A stretch of DNA of 64,000 bases. Origin: Liolophura sinensis. Its lineage: Eukaryota > Mollusca > Polyplacophora > Chitonida > Chitonidae. The position numbers and the translations under genes were made by a program. Below, in pieces: positions 1-14,500 of this stretch (the first letter of the stretch is position 1; each line of letters begins with the position of its first letter). The DNA lies in assembly GCF_032854445.1 (NCBI RefSeq), contig NC_088296.1, positions 22,867,853 to 22,931,852 on the forward strand, given 5' to 3'. A model generated the notes under the pieces. It had not been told where the DNA came from and did not search any database. It saw only the letters and a program-made list of their open reading frames with translations.

Positions 1-2533
1 GTCACTGACCCCATTGCAGTCCCTTGTGTGTTCGTGGACGCTACTGTCATACCATTCCCAGCACCTGCTGTGGTCTTAGACATTGTAGGATGAATCCCTT
101 GCTGACCGCCTGGGGTGTTAGCATTGGATTGGGTTGAATCTGATTTCATGCCAGTAGACGCTCCTGTATACATGTTTTGGACATTTCCTCTGCCAACCGT
201 TTGTCCTGCCGAACTTCCTGATGGTGACATCGTGCTATGACCACTTCTTGTAGTCTGTGGTTTCGTGTTTGTGCTTACCAGCGTTTTTCTGCCTGTGTAC
301 AATTCCTTTGTTTTGTCCACACCGCCATTTGTGTGGTATTTTGTATTTCCTTCGCCATTTTGATAAGATCTTGTTGCGACCTTTGGCGTCCCGCCAACTG
401 TTGACGATAATGACTGTGTTGTTGCATCAACTTTTCCCTGACTGACTATTTGAGTCACTCCCTGGACTTGATTACTACCTGTTACGGATGGACCACTTCC
501 AGTCTGCCCTTTTCCTTTCTCCGAGCTTGCCTTAGAAGATTCAGTAATTTTGTCCACACCGTCAATTCCATTTGTTGAAATCCTGCCGTACACAGCCTTA
601 GATTTATTATAGCCATGGCTGGCGTATGTGTTTTCTGATGACGGTGTTACCTGGGCAGACGCAGGAGCCTTTGGCCCTGAAATATTGCTTTGCCCAACTG
701 ATGTACTCGTGCCGGCAGAAGGTGATCCTTCTGACTTGGGTCCAATGGACGATTTACCCGTTGTGGGCATCTCCAACGGCCTAACGGTTGTCATTTCCAC
801 TTTTACGCTCTCAAAGGGTGTAGTCCCATCAGATTTGGTCGGGATCGGGTTCTTTTCTGTTCTTGACATGGGTGATTTTGTTGTGATTTTGAAGTTTGGT
901 GGAGCCCCTGTTGTGTGTGATGGGTCGTCTGTCTTTGTAATACCTTGAGATGTCCCTGGGAACAATTTTTTTGAAGAAGCTTCAGTTTGTCCAGGAGCTG
1001 TCGTCTTATAAGACTCTTCGCCTTGTCTAGGGTACACAGTCCGACCAGAGGGAGCATTTTCCTCTCCAACAACACCAGAAGTAGCATGTGTGTTGATTTC
1101 CTTCTGTTCCTGAACCTTTCTATCACCGGTCGACCTTTCACCATTTTGCGCGAATACTGTTACTGATTCCGAAGCTGATCTCTGATCGCTTGTGCCCACA
1201 GCTGTATTGGTAATGACCCAGGGTCTCGTGGGACCTGTTTCCAGGGGAAGGATAGTTCCAGGTCGTTGCTGCTTTGTAACAGACGGAGCATCGGTAGGTC
1301 TATAAGCACTTTGTTCCTTGTTATACCCGGTGACGACACCCTTTGTGTGCATACCTGATGAAGGCGGTGTCATATACGTCACGTCCGTTTGGCTTCTTCT
1401 TCCACTTCCCGATGGATCTGTGACACGTTTATCTGTAGCAGGGCTAGAAGACGATGTCGTTGCCCCAGACACGTTACTACTTCTGTCCAACCCAGCAGTA
1501 GGTACATACACATTTTTATCCTGATCATATTCCGATGGTTTCCTGTCAGGTAATGGTTGCGTCTTTTCCACGCTTGCAGTTGGCGGCCGCGTACTTTCTA
1601 ATGTAATTTTATTCACTTCCGTCGCACCGTCACCAATACTTTTCTTTACAGAAGTAGCTCCCGAATTGTCGGTCCCAAGCTGTGGAGGAGACGATGTCTG
1701 TGTGTAGTCCCCATTTCCTTTTTCATATTTTACAGAGGACCCCAGTACAACCCCAGTACTTTTCCCACCAGTTTGTTGCTTAGGCGTTGTCATTTCATCT
1801 TTAACACTGTCGGTTTCTGTCGTCGAAGCTGCTGCTGTACCCATTTTGCTACGAGCTGCTGGAATCAGTGAGTCCACTTTGTCAGTTATCGGTATTTTGT
1901 TGGCTTCCGACACACCAGAGGTAGGACTGTACACATTTTGGTCTTTATCATACCTTTTAGTTACAGCATCAGTTGAGGTCTTTTTCTGCACTTTTTGGGT
2001 CGGTCTTCCTGAACCGCCAGGTTCAGTCGTAGGTGCTGAACGTATCGGTGGACCGTTTGGTTGTGTTGAAACAACACCCGATAAAACAGTTATCCTTGGT
2101 ATAAGGCGCGCTGTTGCACTAGGACTGGGCTTATCTGTTTGTTGCTGTTGATTTGTTCTAAGTACACCTGCGGTAGGTGTGTAAACATTTTTATCCTTGT
2201 CGTATCCCTGAGTTTGTGTCTCTACACCCTGGTTTCCTGGCTGTGGCTGCCCTGTCACAATCGTCGTCGCGCCTTCTATCCGACTGTAGGATGTAGAAGT
2301 ATTCCTTGATGTTTTATCGTACACATGAGTCCCAGAGCCCAGGGAAGTCTTTTCCTTGTGAGCCTTGTAGGGATCCCTCTTGTATCCTTGTCTGTCTGGA
2401 TTTACCGTGTACATCCTGCGAAGTTCCTCTTCCGTAAATCCTTCCCCGATCTGAATATCGCTGCATGCGAAGAAATATTCCTGAGCACCGTACCCTAGCC
2501 CGTAATTATTGCCTTCTTCTCCCCAGTTAGACC
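1..2533 (-). CDS. Gene C exon 3: end of AA15-like core and a >800-residue repetitive Ser/Thr-rich tail (runs off left edge)
   Basis: One frame stays open for all 2533 bases; I walked every codon and found no stop. It starts after TTTTCAG and completes the Gly codon split by intron 2, reading SNWGEEGNNYGLGYGAQEY and then FFACSDIQIG. This matches NNWG-GLGYGPQETFIACSDIAI of gene A. After a basic stretch (EEELRRMYTVNPDRQGYKR) the sequence becomes Ser/Thr/Gly/Pro/Lys-rich with no further Cys. A motif of the form G-Y-[DN]-K-[DE]-x-x-x-Y-x-P-T-x-G recurs at 2163-2207 (GYDKDKNVYTPTAGV), 1911-1955 (RYDKDQNVYSPTSGV), 1488-1532 (EYDQDKNVYVPTAGL), 1284-1328 (GYNKEQSAYRPTDAP) and, weaker, 573-614 (GYNKSKAVYGR) and ~1690-1735 (KYEKGNGDYTQT). 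Spacing is about 65-85 residues. The C-terminus lies outside the window. Confidence 0.85.
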
Positions 2534-5500
2534 CTGAAAATACATTTAGCATTTAATTAGACATATTGGGGAAATTTACACCACTGGCATTTTCATTTCT
2601 GTGGAAACGTTATGCTATATGACAACTGAGATCAATGTAATAAACTTCAAGTATTCTTTTTACTTAAGCTGCACACGGATGTCAACCTTGCTACTAATTT
2701 AGCATTTATATGAACAGTTAGAATAAATCTCTGACTGAGGTAAAATACCAAGAGGCCCTATTTCACCGGTTGTGTGTGACTACTTCCCAATCACCACACT
2801 GCAGTTGCTTCTTTGGGTTTTTTGTCTATGTTGTAATTCTTGTGTTATAAGAAGTGTTTTTCCGTTTTATTAGCATCTGTGCAGGTATATTCTGTTCTGT
2901 TAGGTGAATGTAGGTATGCTCTCCTCCCCTTTTACTGTGTTGTACTATCTTCATTTTACTTTTGACACTAATGAGCTTTGTTGTCACAAAGAGACCACAG
3001 TTAAATAAAATCCAGATAAATCCAGACAGGCGACGATAAGGTGGTTTTTGATAAATGGTCTAACGTATCCGGTGAAATTCGGTTTTCTATAAATTCTTGG
3101 TGAGAATCCCGTTGCATAAACCAAGTTGCTAGTCCTACGTGTAAATGATTTAAACATGATAAACAACGAATAGTAACGGCTATTTCTGTGTTCACATCTT
3201 GCCTACTATACGTGTATGCGCTGATCAAGTTTAATTGGCTTACACATAACAAGCAGCAGTTTTAAAATTTGGAATTAGACCACCAACACTTCTGCTTTTT
3301 TTAAGTTGCTCGCTGCGCACAGGCGTTGAATTACGGCCTGATGTCAAAGCCAACGTGTAAAGTGCAACTTTTTACCGGTTTTTCAACTCTCACGTTGGAC
3401 TAATAACATTGAATGGGCATTTCAATGTGTTTCTGAACATATGTCTTCAAACCACATGATCATGGTTTGAATAAAGTCACAATTATTCGTGAGCTAAAAC
3501 TTACAAAATACATACTACATTCCATATCCTGGTCTTTTCTAGTATATTTGTATTGAAACCTTAAGGTCTAACTTAATATGGAAAAAAAATCTCAAATTGC
3601 ATTTATTTGTAAACTGAACCATTTCCCGGGGCTTTAAAATTACAGTGGTGCAAAGTAATCAATTAATCTACAATAACTACTGACCTTTTTTTTTAAAACC
3701 CCACCACCGAATTCTTGTACGTATGTGAAAACCTTAAAGACTGGCATACTAAACAGATGACTGATGTTCTATTATGTGTCAAGCAAAAGGCACGCTTTGA
3801 TTGGAGCTTGAAGCCCGGCATATGTGAGATCTTAGTACATAACTAGCCTCACAGCTATCCTTCACAATTTTCACTTAAGACTTTGTAAACTCGTTTACCA
3901 CCTCAAGGTGTTTGCCGTCACGCCTTTATTCATAAATCAAGGGTTATGCTTAAGGGCAATCAGCTCTTTACAGACTGAGGAATACTGTTCAGACAGATTG
4001 CTCGAGATCTAACCTCTGATAGTGGTAAAAAACGTTCAGAAGATTTAATGAGAGTAGACGCGCGGTTAATTAGGAAAAATAATCATATTATATTCGTTGT
4101 GATAAGAAAAGCAGAGTACTGTTGAATCCATTCAATGTTTTAGTGGTTAGTCGGAAGGATTAAAATACAGCCTGCAAACCTTAACTCGCAGGAATAAATC
4201 TGTATGCAGATTTTTTATTTATTGGGAGCGATTCATTCAACAGGAATTTTTCGTTTTGTTTTTCGGTTAATTAAATATTTATGTGTAATGTTAGAAAACA
4301 AGTGTTCCAGCTGACGAGGGGATTTTTTTACACATTCTTCTTTTATTGACTATTGGCCGCAACATAGAGAAATGTATATAACAACCCATACAATTTAAAA
4401 ACAACCAAGCGACTTAAGAGTCCTTTAGGTTTCGGATCATAGCTTAGTATATTTTGAAAACTTTATTACTGAAAGAGCCGCCATCATGAAACAGACTATA
4501 TTTCTTTTTTTTAGTTTCACAAGGGTAACAATTTAAACACTATTTTTAATGGGAATTATGTTAGATTAATCTCCATGGGATATTCTTCTTTTGGTTATCA
4601 AAATGGTGTCAGTGGCATTTTAAACATATGAATTGACTTGTAAATATTATCATAAACTATTCTAGATATTACACTAATCTTTGCACCAGCCTGCAAAAAA
4701 TCTTATCTTTTAAAATTGACGACATTTTGGCGATGTGGTCTACTATGTGACTTGTCAGAAAGTCATTCAACTGTTTTCGTTTATTTATTTGGTTGCTGTT
4801 TTACGCCGTACGTAAGAATATTTCATTTATACGACGGCGTTCAGCATTATGATGAGAAGAAACCGCGCCAAGCCCCGGGGAAACCCAAGACTATCCGCAG
4901 GTTGCTGACAGACCTTCCCACGTGCGGTACTCTAACCACCTAAGCCACGGAGGCCCCCAACTGTTTTTAATCATATTTACTATGACCAGGTCACGTTTGA
5001 AGAAATGTTCACAAAAACTCACTAAGAGCAGACAGACAATGCAGGAAACTGAGGAGCTGAGTTTGCGAATTTAAGAATGGCTCGAAGGAAATGGATGTCA
5101 CTTGTGCTTCCGCACAGGTCGAGTGAAATGATCTGTAAATTAGTGTCAAGAAAATATGTCTAACATCATTTTTGGCAAGTCACAAGATACAGTAGAAATA
5201 TTTTTTCTTAAGTGATAAAAGAATTGATCTCTTCCGGGTGTGTGTTCTTTCTTTTTAAAATTACAACGAAAATGCTGGATCAACTCCAAGTAGTTACGGA
5301 AATCATCCCCGTGGTAAACTGCATCCGGCAGAAGTCTGATCATACTGACCTGTCCGCCATCGCATCCTGAAGACACACTGAGCACATTTTAGTCCCTCCG
5401 GGAGCTGAAGAGGTATATGGTAATATCCATGGGCGGTATTGTCCGTCTCGGGGACGTACCACTTATAACCAACCACCGTCCCATTCAAAGGCAGGAGTGG

Positions 5501-8500
5501 ATGATCATTCATACATTCCACTGTGGCCGGAGCGGAGAAATTGTTATTTGGGCAGACGTGAAATTCGATATAGCCTTTCCTTGACGCCATTATTTCGACG
5601 ATGGCCACGAGTTCGTCGGAGACATTAAATGTGGCGCTTATCCTGCTAGTTGCGTACATTCCCCCGGCCTCGTTCGGGTAACTCTGGTTGATCATGTACA
5701 TGTGCGCTCCATCTATCACCGTCAAGTTGTCACCGCAGACCCCGCACATAAGATCTACCTCGAAATAGTCCTGAAAGATAAGAACAATTAGAAAATAAGT
5801 TCTTTCTGTTAAAGTTTAAACATGAAAGAATGATAGTTAACGGCTATGAAACCGGTACATACTTTTTAATTATTGTTACAAAACCTTTATATTCCCATGA
5901 CAACTGCACACATTTATATACATCCTAATCGATGCGCATCAGTGCATATGTGTCGGTTTGGTTCCAAAACAAATCCGTGCAATGCAATTTGCCAATCTCT
6001 GCTGACACCTGCAAAACTAATCTCACAGGTGTGCTTCTGTTGTAAACGTTAGCATTTTAGCAATTATAGAAGTATATGTTCGTAACAAAGCTGTTAAACG
6101 TGTCAACACATCCATTTTTCAGACACAATGTCCAAATCATGTAGAGAATGATGCATACATTTAATGAAGAATAGCTGACGCCAGATGAACGCCTACAGAC
6201 GTGGATAATAGATAAATGTTGTAGTCGTGCATGTTTTATAGAACGCATGTCGCATAAGACATATGTCTGAACAGGCTATGCAGCGATTAATGACATTAGC
6301 TCATCATGTAACCAGCACGCAATCATATAAAAAAGTGTGTCAAGCAGCTGCATTTTCCTTTTTATTCTTATATTTCCCGTACGTTCTATGGAATAGATTG
6401 ACGCAGTGCCAAGTTAGGTCACTGCGGAATGTATATGTCTCATGATGGTCAGTATCCACAAAATAGCCTGACCTCATATGTAATTTTATTTAAAACAAAA
6501 AAGTTACATAACTTGCCTATCTCCTTAATTTTCAAATTCCGCAGTTTGTTATTATTTGCTACTTCTAATCTACTTCTAATCCTCACCAACCCAATAATTT
6601 TTGTTTGGCTGGAGGAGAGGGCAACCACATTCTGAGGGCATTATGACATGATCTGCAATAGATTCATTTGTTTCACATACTCACGGACAAGGCGACTTTT
6701 AGAAAGCTGCTTATCGCAACTGAGAAGCGAAGGTGCACGTGAACTGAGAAAAAAAGTGGAACAATTTGACTATTATCCGCGTATATATTGGCTCTTGCAA
6801 TCTGTTTTCAAGCGTTTTTCGAAGGCCACAAGTAAATACTAGTCCCCTGCATCCATAAGCAACAGTGTTATTAACTGTCAATAACACAGTGGAAAAGGTA
6901 CCAATCATAACGTAAATACTAGTCAGTAGACCACATTCACATAAATGGTACGACTACAGATTATGTCTAGCCTTCCGACGGTCGTAGGCTCTGCCCGGTT
7001 GGAATAAAAGACCAATCCAAAAATTGAATAAAACATTTATATCTAATTCGGCAGTAAATAACCAAGTCATACAATGACCACTGTTCACGAATTGTTTACA
7101 CTTCACATTTCAATGTATCATCAGAAAGATTAAGTATGTGTACGTGCAAGACTTACAGGTTCGTGTACAATGGTTACAGACCAAATTGGCTCAAGGTAAC
7201 AAGTCCAAGCTAATTAAACAAGTAGATTAAATAATTAAGGTCAGCTTGTCAGGAATGGGGCATCGTACATGCAGAACCGGTTAGATGTCTGGTTTCTGTG
7301 TCGTCTCTTGTAAGATTATTTCTGTAGGCTGGAGAAAGGGGGGCAATCCTAAAAAAAACATGTATAAGCTTTACACTGTTTCAAAACCGATCTGCGATGA
7401 TGGGAATATAGGTATTCATGCTATGTGGTAGTGATAATACGATACTATGAATGTATGCTTGGGGTGTTACCTCGTACTTCACACTTTTTCAGTCATAAGA
7501 CGACGAGGAGTCATTACGCGTGTTTACATACAATGCGTCTTCTTGCGGCAAGGAGAGTCAACGCCGCCAAATTATTGCCGCCACTGCATACAAGTACATG
7601 TATCATACCGAGGACACCAGACATGACACCCCACCCAGTCACTTTATACTGACACCGTCCCAACCAGTCCACCATCCCTCACAAAAATATGGCGCTACAA
7701 CGCGACGTTACAGTACTACGCTACAGTACTATGGGGACGGAGATAGTCAGCTTTCATAGTGTGTCTGTCATAATAAAAATTGTCTATGCAGACAACAAAT
7801 GTCAAGTGTCGTTTGACCATCACATCTTACTGTTCGTCCACACCTGTTTATATAAGCTTCGTATTACGACAGTATATATTTACGTGGACGTCCTTTTATA
7901 AGCGTATAAAAGTTACGTTTCATGACATATGTCACCATTAGTGACGTTTAATAATGTGTAAGTATATACTGTTATTTTTAGTCGCAAGCGTTATATTAAA
8001 AATAATAACAAGTGCGCGAAAGCTTACGATTGACACACCACGAGAAACTTTAACCCTTGTGGAATGTTCACCCGTAGGGTAACATTTGTTGTTCTATGCT
8101 GGCAATAGACCGCGCGCAGAACTCACTGACCGAGAAACATACAGAATGGCTGTAAACATCTGATACATATATAACAAAGTTAAAGAGAAAAGGTGTTGAA
8201 GCACAAAATCCATGTAATTTATACTTTAATAGACTACTACATTGGGTGTAATTGACATTTGATGGCTTATACTACCAAAATGTCAACTTTCTTTTGTTTG
8301 TTCAAAAGGAGAAATCTTGTTTTATTACATTTTCAAATTTGAATTATACGGTATAGTATAAGGCTGATTAGGAATTTTACACAACATAATTTTACACAAC
8401 GTTAATGAAGGGGAAGGTGTTGAGGTTAAAAGTACACGTTAACACACTATCGTATTTAGGTTAATTGACATTTGATAGCTTACTCTACCAAACTATCTCT

Positions 8501-11500
8501 AGTTCTTTGTTTGAACTACAAATCCATTATGCCAAATTTAAAATCTGAATTTCAGTATCATAGCTCATTACAGAAGTGTATGTGTACTTTGTTTTCTTCC
8601 ACAACGGTAGTCATATAGAAGTTGTTAAAAGATTGCATCTCTGAGAACACACTATTAGATACTATCGAATTTAGGTTAATTGACATTTGGTAGCGTACTC
8701 TAACAAACTCTTTCTTTTTCCTTGTTTGAAATACAAATCCATTTTTGCCAAATTTTAAATACGGATTTTCATCATCATTGCTCATTAGGGAAATGTATGT
8801 ATACATTGTTTTTTTCCCCACAACTGTAGTCATATAAAAGGCGTTAAAACATAACAACCCTGGCAACACACTTTTAGATACTATCGTATTTAGGTTAACT
8901 GATATCTAATAGCTTGTGCTATAAACTGACTGTCTCTTTTCGTTGTTTGTTTACTTGACTTATAAATCCATTTTATCAAATTTCGAATTATCCAGTACAA
9001 CGTCTCATAAGGAACGTGTGTATGTAAGCGATATTTAAAACAATGTAGGGCGTTTCTTATTTATGTCTGTGTGATTTTCCCAGGGGATAAGTCAGGCTGT
9101 AAAGGTTCTTACTAAGATCTTGAACATCATTAATGGATAAAAAAAGAAACCAGTTTGACCTTAACAACACACTGAATAAGAGTGGTATTGCAAACATTTT
9201 GACAGCTAATTGAGCCTGACTGTAGTTCATGATAGACCCTGTATAGGTTTAAAAGAGCTGTAAAAAGAAAACAAAGTATCACAGCGTTGAAAAACGTTTA
9301 CCATTCATGGCTTTCTTCAGCACACATTTAACTCCCCGCAATAAAGAATTCGTTTTTCAAAACTGCTGTTTTTGTTCTACTGTGCTCTTTCTCATCGTCA
9401 TGGTAAATAAAACCTCAAGTATTCCCTTGTGTGGAACACCGCTATAATAGCAATGTATTGTAGTGTGTCCATTCCGATGACTGTTAAAATATGCTCTTTC
9501 ATATATATGTATTATATCAGACGGCACTTATAGAGTAAACTTAAACATACTTGTTTTGGCAAGAAATAAGGGATAAAGGTGTGACACAATACACAACAGA
9601 TGAAAATCTGTTTACTTTTCCATAGTTCCCATGGTATGAACTAGTTCATATTCCAGGTAACTCATCATCACACGTCAAGAGTTTTAAGGTAGAACTGACT
9701 GACAGCAGGCGGAAACTTACGACGAAATGTATCCACGACCATTGACGGAGACTTCCGATGATACAAATACATGTGTATAGGGCGATTGCTCTCTAATGGA
9801 TTACACTGTAAGCGCGCGCCAACATGCATCCTTTAAGCCAGCCTAGATTTGTTCCCGGTTAGGAAGGCGTACTTTGATGTCGTAAAAGGTGTTACTGTTC
9901 ATCGAAGCGTATCAGAACGATCCACAAACTATTGGTTAATGAGACATTTCTTGACAACAAAATATTCAAAGGGAACACAAGTAATGTTAAAACCTTTTTT
10001 AATGTCCCATTTTATATTATAAAAAATTTAAGTAGAATCACTAACTGAGGGGCCATTAAATTCAATCAAAAAGCCATAAAATGAAAATGAAGTGTAATGA
10101 TAGATACGTATCTTATCATATCCGGCCTGTAATACATAGTCATTAGATGGCTAAGGATTTGTGCAGTAGTGAAATATACTACCTATACAGAGCAATGTGG
10201 AAAAAAACTTTGGAAAGATATAAAAACATGCGATTTACGACGTTTGTTACATAACTGCAACACTAAAATTATCGTTTTATTGGTTTTATTGCCATACCCA
10301 AGACATATTCACTTAGATGACAGAAGAAAGATATAAAGGGAGACTAAACCAGAGACTAAACCAGAATACCCACAGTATAAGAGTGCAGCTTATCCATGCA
10401 TGGAGCGAGGCCTAGATTCGAGCTTGTAACCTCACTGGTTGCGACGAGAACATCGCTTTAGCAAAAAAAAATTCTAAAATAATTCCAATTAAAATCCATA
10501 TTTCAAAAAGAATCATATTCCTCAGTAAAAATACACTATTTAATCACTAGTTTTGATTCAATTAAACGAATCTGTGCTGTAATAGATGAATTGATATTAG
10601 CTGATAATGCAATACATAGCGAATAGGACATTTTACAAAGTTGTACTTCTGATTTAATTTAAGATGCATGGTTTGGGGGTAAAACTATATAAGAGATTGA
10701 GAGGATATATCATGCTATCACACCTGTGAGGCATATGCACGCCCCAGCAGGCTCCAAGCATTATGATAATAACAGTTGAGAAGAAAATATCGGGGCAGCA
10801 CGTGTAGTACGAAGTCTAATCTTTTTGTGCCAGCTCACGCTGGCTTCCTTTCCGGCTGTACGTGGGAAGGTTTGCAGCAACCTGCGGATGGTCGCGGGTT
10901 TCCCCCGGGCTCAGTCCGGTTTCCACCCATCATAACGTGGCCGCCGTCGTATAAGTGAAATATTCTTGAGTACGGCAGCCAGCATTATTGTGGGAGGAAA
11001 CCAGACAGAACCCGGGGGAAACCCACGACCATCTGCAGGCTGCAGGTAGGCCTTCCAACGTACGGCCGGAGAGGAAACCACCATGAGCTGGACAGGCTCC
11101 TGGACAATTACACGCAAACTATAAGTTGCAATAATAACAGGCACAAACATAACAGAAGCAAGTGTACCTCATATACACACCGTCTGCCATGATTACGAAA
11201 ACACCAGTATAAAAAGGAACAACTGTTAGCAAAACACATATTACGCTTGCAAGAATGTATATATCAAGTAGGCTTTAGGCTATATGCTGCTGTATGCAAG
11301 CACACAAAACTACATGTGTAGACATATATACTCAAGGAAAGTTTCCCCGCAATCAGCTAATTGTACAGCGCCAGCCTTAAAACTATTTAACAGCCCATAC
11401 ATACATGTATGTGCAACGTTTCCGTTGTTGTTGTTTGTCTTGCATTTAAAGCATTCCCCTGAATCCACCCTACGGCAATGTATTACTAATTACAGGACAA

Positions 11501-14500
11501 CAAATTACGGACTCTTTAACTTAAAATAGAATCACTTAAAACAGAACTCATTTTAGTCTTGTTATCGGGGAATCACTGTACAATAGTTACATTTATCTTC
11601 CTTTATGGGCAGTAAAATCATACACAAACGATCGAGTAAACAATGAAATTCTCAGGCCGAAGGCTAAACGACTAATTAAATGTTAATTGGTGTTTGTGTG
11701 GTGTGGTATAAAACAATTTGAAAATCTTTAGCTATCCCACCTGACCTATGCATTTTTTGACGTAAAAGAATTCAAGCTTTCATTCATCTGATGGTTCAGT
11801 GGTATCATGACCTTCTACATAACGCGATTTGATTTTTTTTTGAAAATACTGAATATACCGTTCAGGTATATGCATGACCGGCTTCCACGAAGCACACTTT
11901 ACATCTAACTATGCAATGACGATGGGCTGTATAAAACATTACGTCAGAATATTGCAAATTAATGTGCTCACGGTATTAAGATAGCATCGATTAGCTGATT
12001 AATCGTAAGAACTGCTGACGCATCCTGGAAGATAAATGAATACATATATATTTTTTAAAAATATTTGCATAATTTGCAATTGTCTCTACTAAGGTTTGTA
12101 TCTTAATATTACATCTCCTATAAGTCTAACCAATCAAACGTGCTGCGTCTCCCACTGAAAAGAAGACTTGTTACCACGATTGTAGCGACTGATGATGTGG
12201 ATGACAAAAATGCTCCGACATCTGAAAAGGCATGACGATATATCTACGCCTAGACACCCACGTCAACCTATAATATATGGTTATACAGTGGAAACTTCAG
12301 TATACCGGTCACGAACCTGTGACAGGTCCATGCATACCTTACTGGTACAAGTATATACTACGCCCCACACTTCAAAGGGCTTGTACATGGTACATCTTAA
12401 TCACTAGACCATATTGATATGGTGACACTTTTTTCTTCGCCGTCTACCTAGTTACTTATTTCATTAGGAAACGTTACGACCTACACACAGAAGATGTTGT
12501 TCACATATGTGTGATAGATATCAAAGGTGATCAGAGTACATTGGTAGATACCCCCAACCACCTACCTAATGTATAAGAGCGAGGCCAGGCCAGCATGATG
12601 CATTCTTTTGTCATCACTGTAGCAGACAAGGCTCCTAATAATGTCATCTTTATCTGCAAGAATTATTATCATGAAATTCTTGTTCAAGAGCTATGTACAT
12701 CTACAACAACATCCACGTATTCTGCTACTACATGTACTCTGGAGGAACTATTTAATAAACACAGAACCTTTCTTAAATAATGGCGCCTAAATATATCTAC
12801 CCGTCACACAGAAATACCACAACTTTACTGGATTCCTAAAATGCATAAATCCCCATACAAGGCTCGATTTATTGCGAATTCAAGAACTTGTACCACCAAA
12901 CTCTTGTCAACCCTACTTACGAGAGCGTTACAAGAAGTAAAGTCATTTTGGAATAAGTATTGTTGTGGCACAACAAAAAATTCAGGTGTCAACTGCATGT
13001 GGATTCTTACAAACGTCAAACGTCTTACAGAAGAACGTGATGCTCATATGCATGTACCGTACAAAGACGTATCCACATGGGATTTCTCTACTCTCTGTAC
13101 TACAATTCCTCACAAACATCTTATCGAAAGAATATCGTCGTTAATTGTCTAGGTATTTATTAAAAGAGGTAACCGTTACATTAACACCAGAAGCAACAAG
13201 GCTTTCTTTAGTTCTACTATTTATAAACGTTACCACTCATGGGATGTTATATTATTTTTTGAATTACTTGAATTTCTCAATAAATAGCATCTATGTGAAT
13301 ATCGGGGATACAATTTACCAACAGTGCATAGGTATTCCAGTGGGTACCTATTGTCCGCCTCTTTTGGCAGACCTATACCTGTTTTCATATGAATACGACA
13401 ATATGCAGAAATTACTTAAAAGTAGTATCTTTAAAGATGGATCCTTTTCATTTACCAAGCGGTATATTGATGATCTACTGGCGTTAAATAATCCCCATAT
13501 TGCTGAAGCGGTGAAGAAAATCTATCCGCCTTCATTGGATTGAAAGGAGACAACAGATAGTCCTGATGGTACATCTTATTTGGATCTATATCTGTACAAA
13601 GACGAATTAGGTCTCTGTTCGCGCCGCTTTTACGACAAAAGGGATAATTTCAATTATGATATTGTAAATTATCTATATTTGGATAGCAATATACCAAATG
13701 GTCCTGCATATGGCTTATACATATCTCGTTATGTAGCATTTGTCAGATCTTACGTTAATTGTGATGACGTCTGTGTCACAAGTTGTTAGTTCAAAAACTA
13801 GCTTGTTTAGGATATTCCATCAAACGCCTTCATTCTGAGTTTTTCAAGTTTTACAATGAGTATAATACCCTTGTTGGCAGGTAGACTAACTTCAGAACCT
13901 CTGACGATCTGCATTATGATCAACCACATAGACGGCGCTGTTATCCTTATGTACATATCTATCGAGTACATGGCGTTTAACAACATAGATGGCGCTGGTT
14001 GACGAGTGTAAGCGTCTATCTTGTAGACAGCTTTTATGCAGATCAGCATGCCAAATGTAACATTATGGATGGCGCCTCTTGTAGTATGAGGTCCTTACAT
14101 ATTAACGGGAAAGACGTAATCGTTCGTTACTTTTGAATCACAATCTGTTGGTTTTAGGTCTGTAGCGCTCGTCATGTTCGAACTGTATTCAATACCGCTT
14201 AACCTTGGGCTAGGGACCGTAGAGGTAGCCTTGCTCATTACATCTGCAGGATGCCTTTAGGAACAGTAGCAATCAAAACGCGATTGAAATACCTTGTTTA
14301 ATTGTTATTTGACCTGGAACTCATCCATGGACTACAAATTTGAACTTTGATATGGAATTCATGCCTGGAATATCCACTGTCTGCCCGGCATCACTGAAAA
14401 CTGATGACCGCTTCTCTCTTATGTGTAACCGGGTTTATATCCTATTTATATAATTTCTTACATGCCTTTGTCTTTTGGGAGCTAGTGTTAAACGTTGTTT

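Noticed and set aside
257-2151. Plus-strand ORFs of 60-106 residues
   Set aside because: They are antisense shadows of the continuous minus-strand exon 3 of gene C.
8558-8869. 103-residue minus ORF with an internal peptide repeat
   Set aside because: Lies wholly in the ~215-bp tandem repeat; the peptide repeat reflects the DNA repeat.
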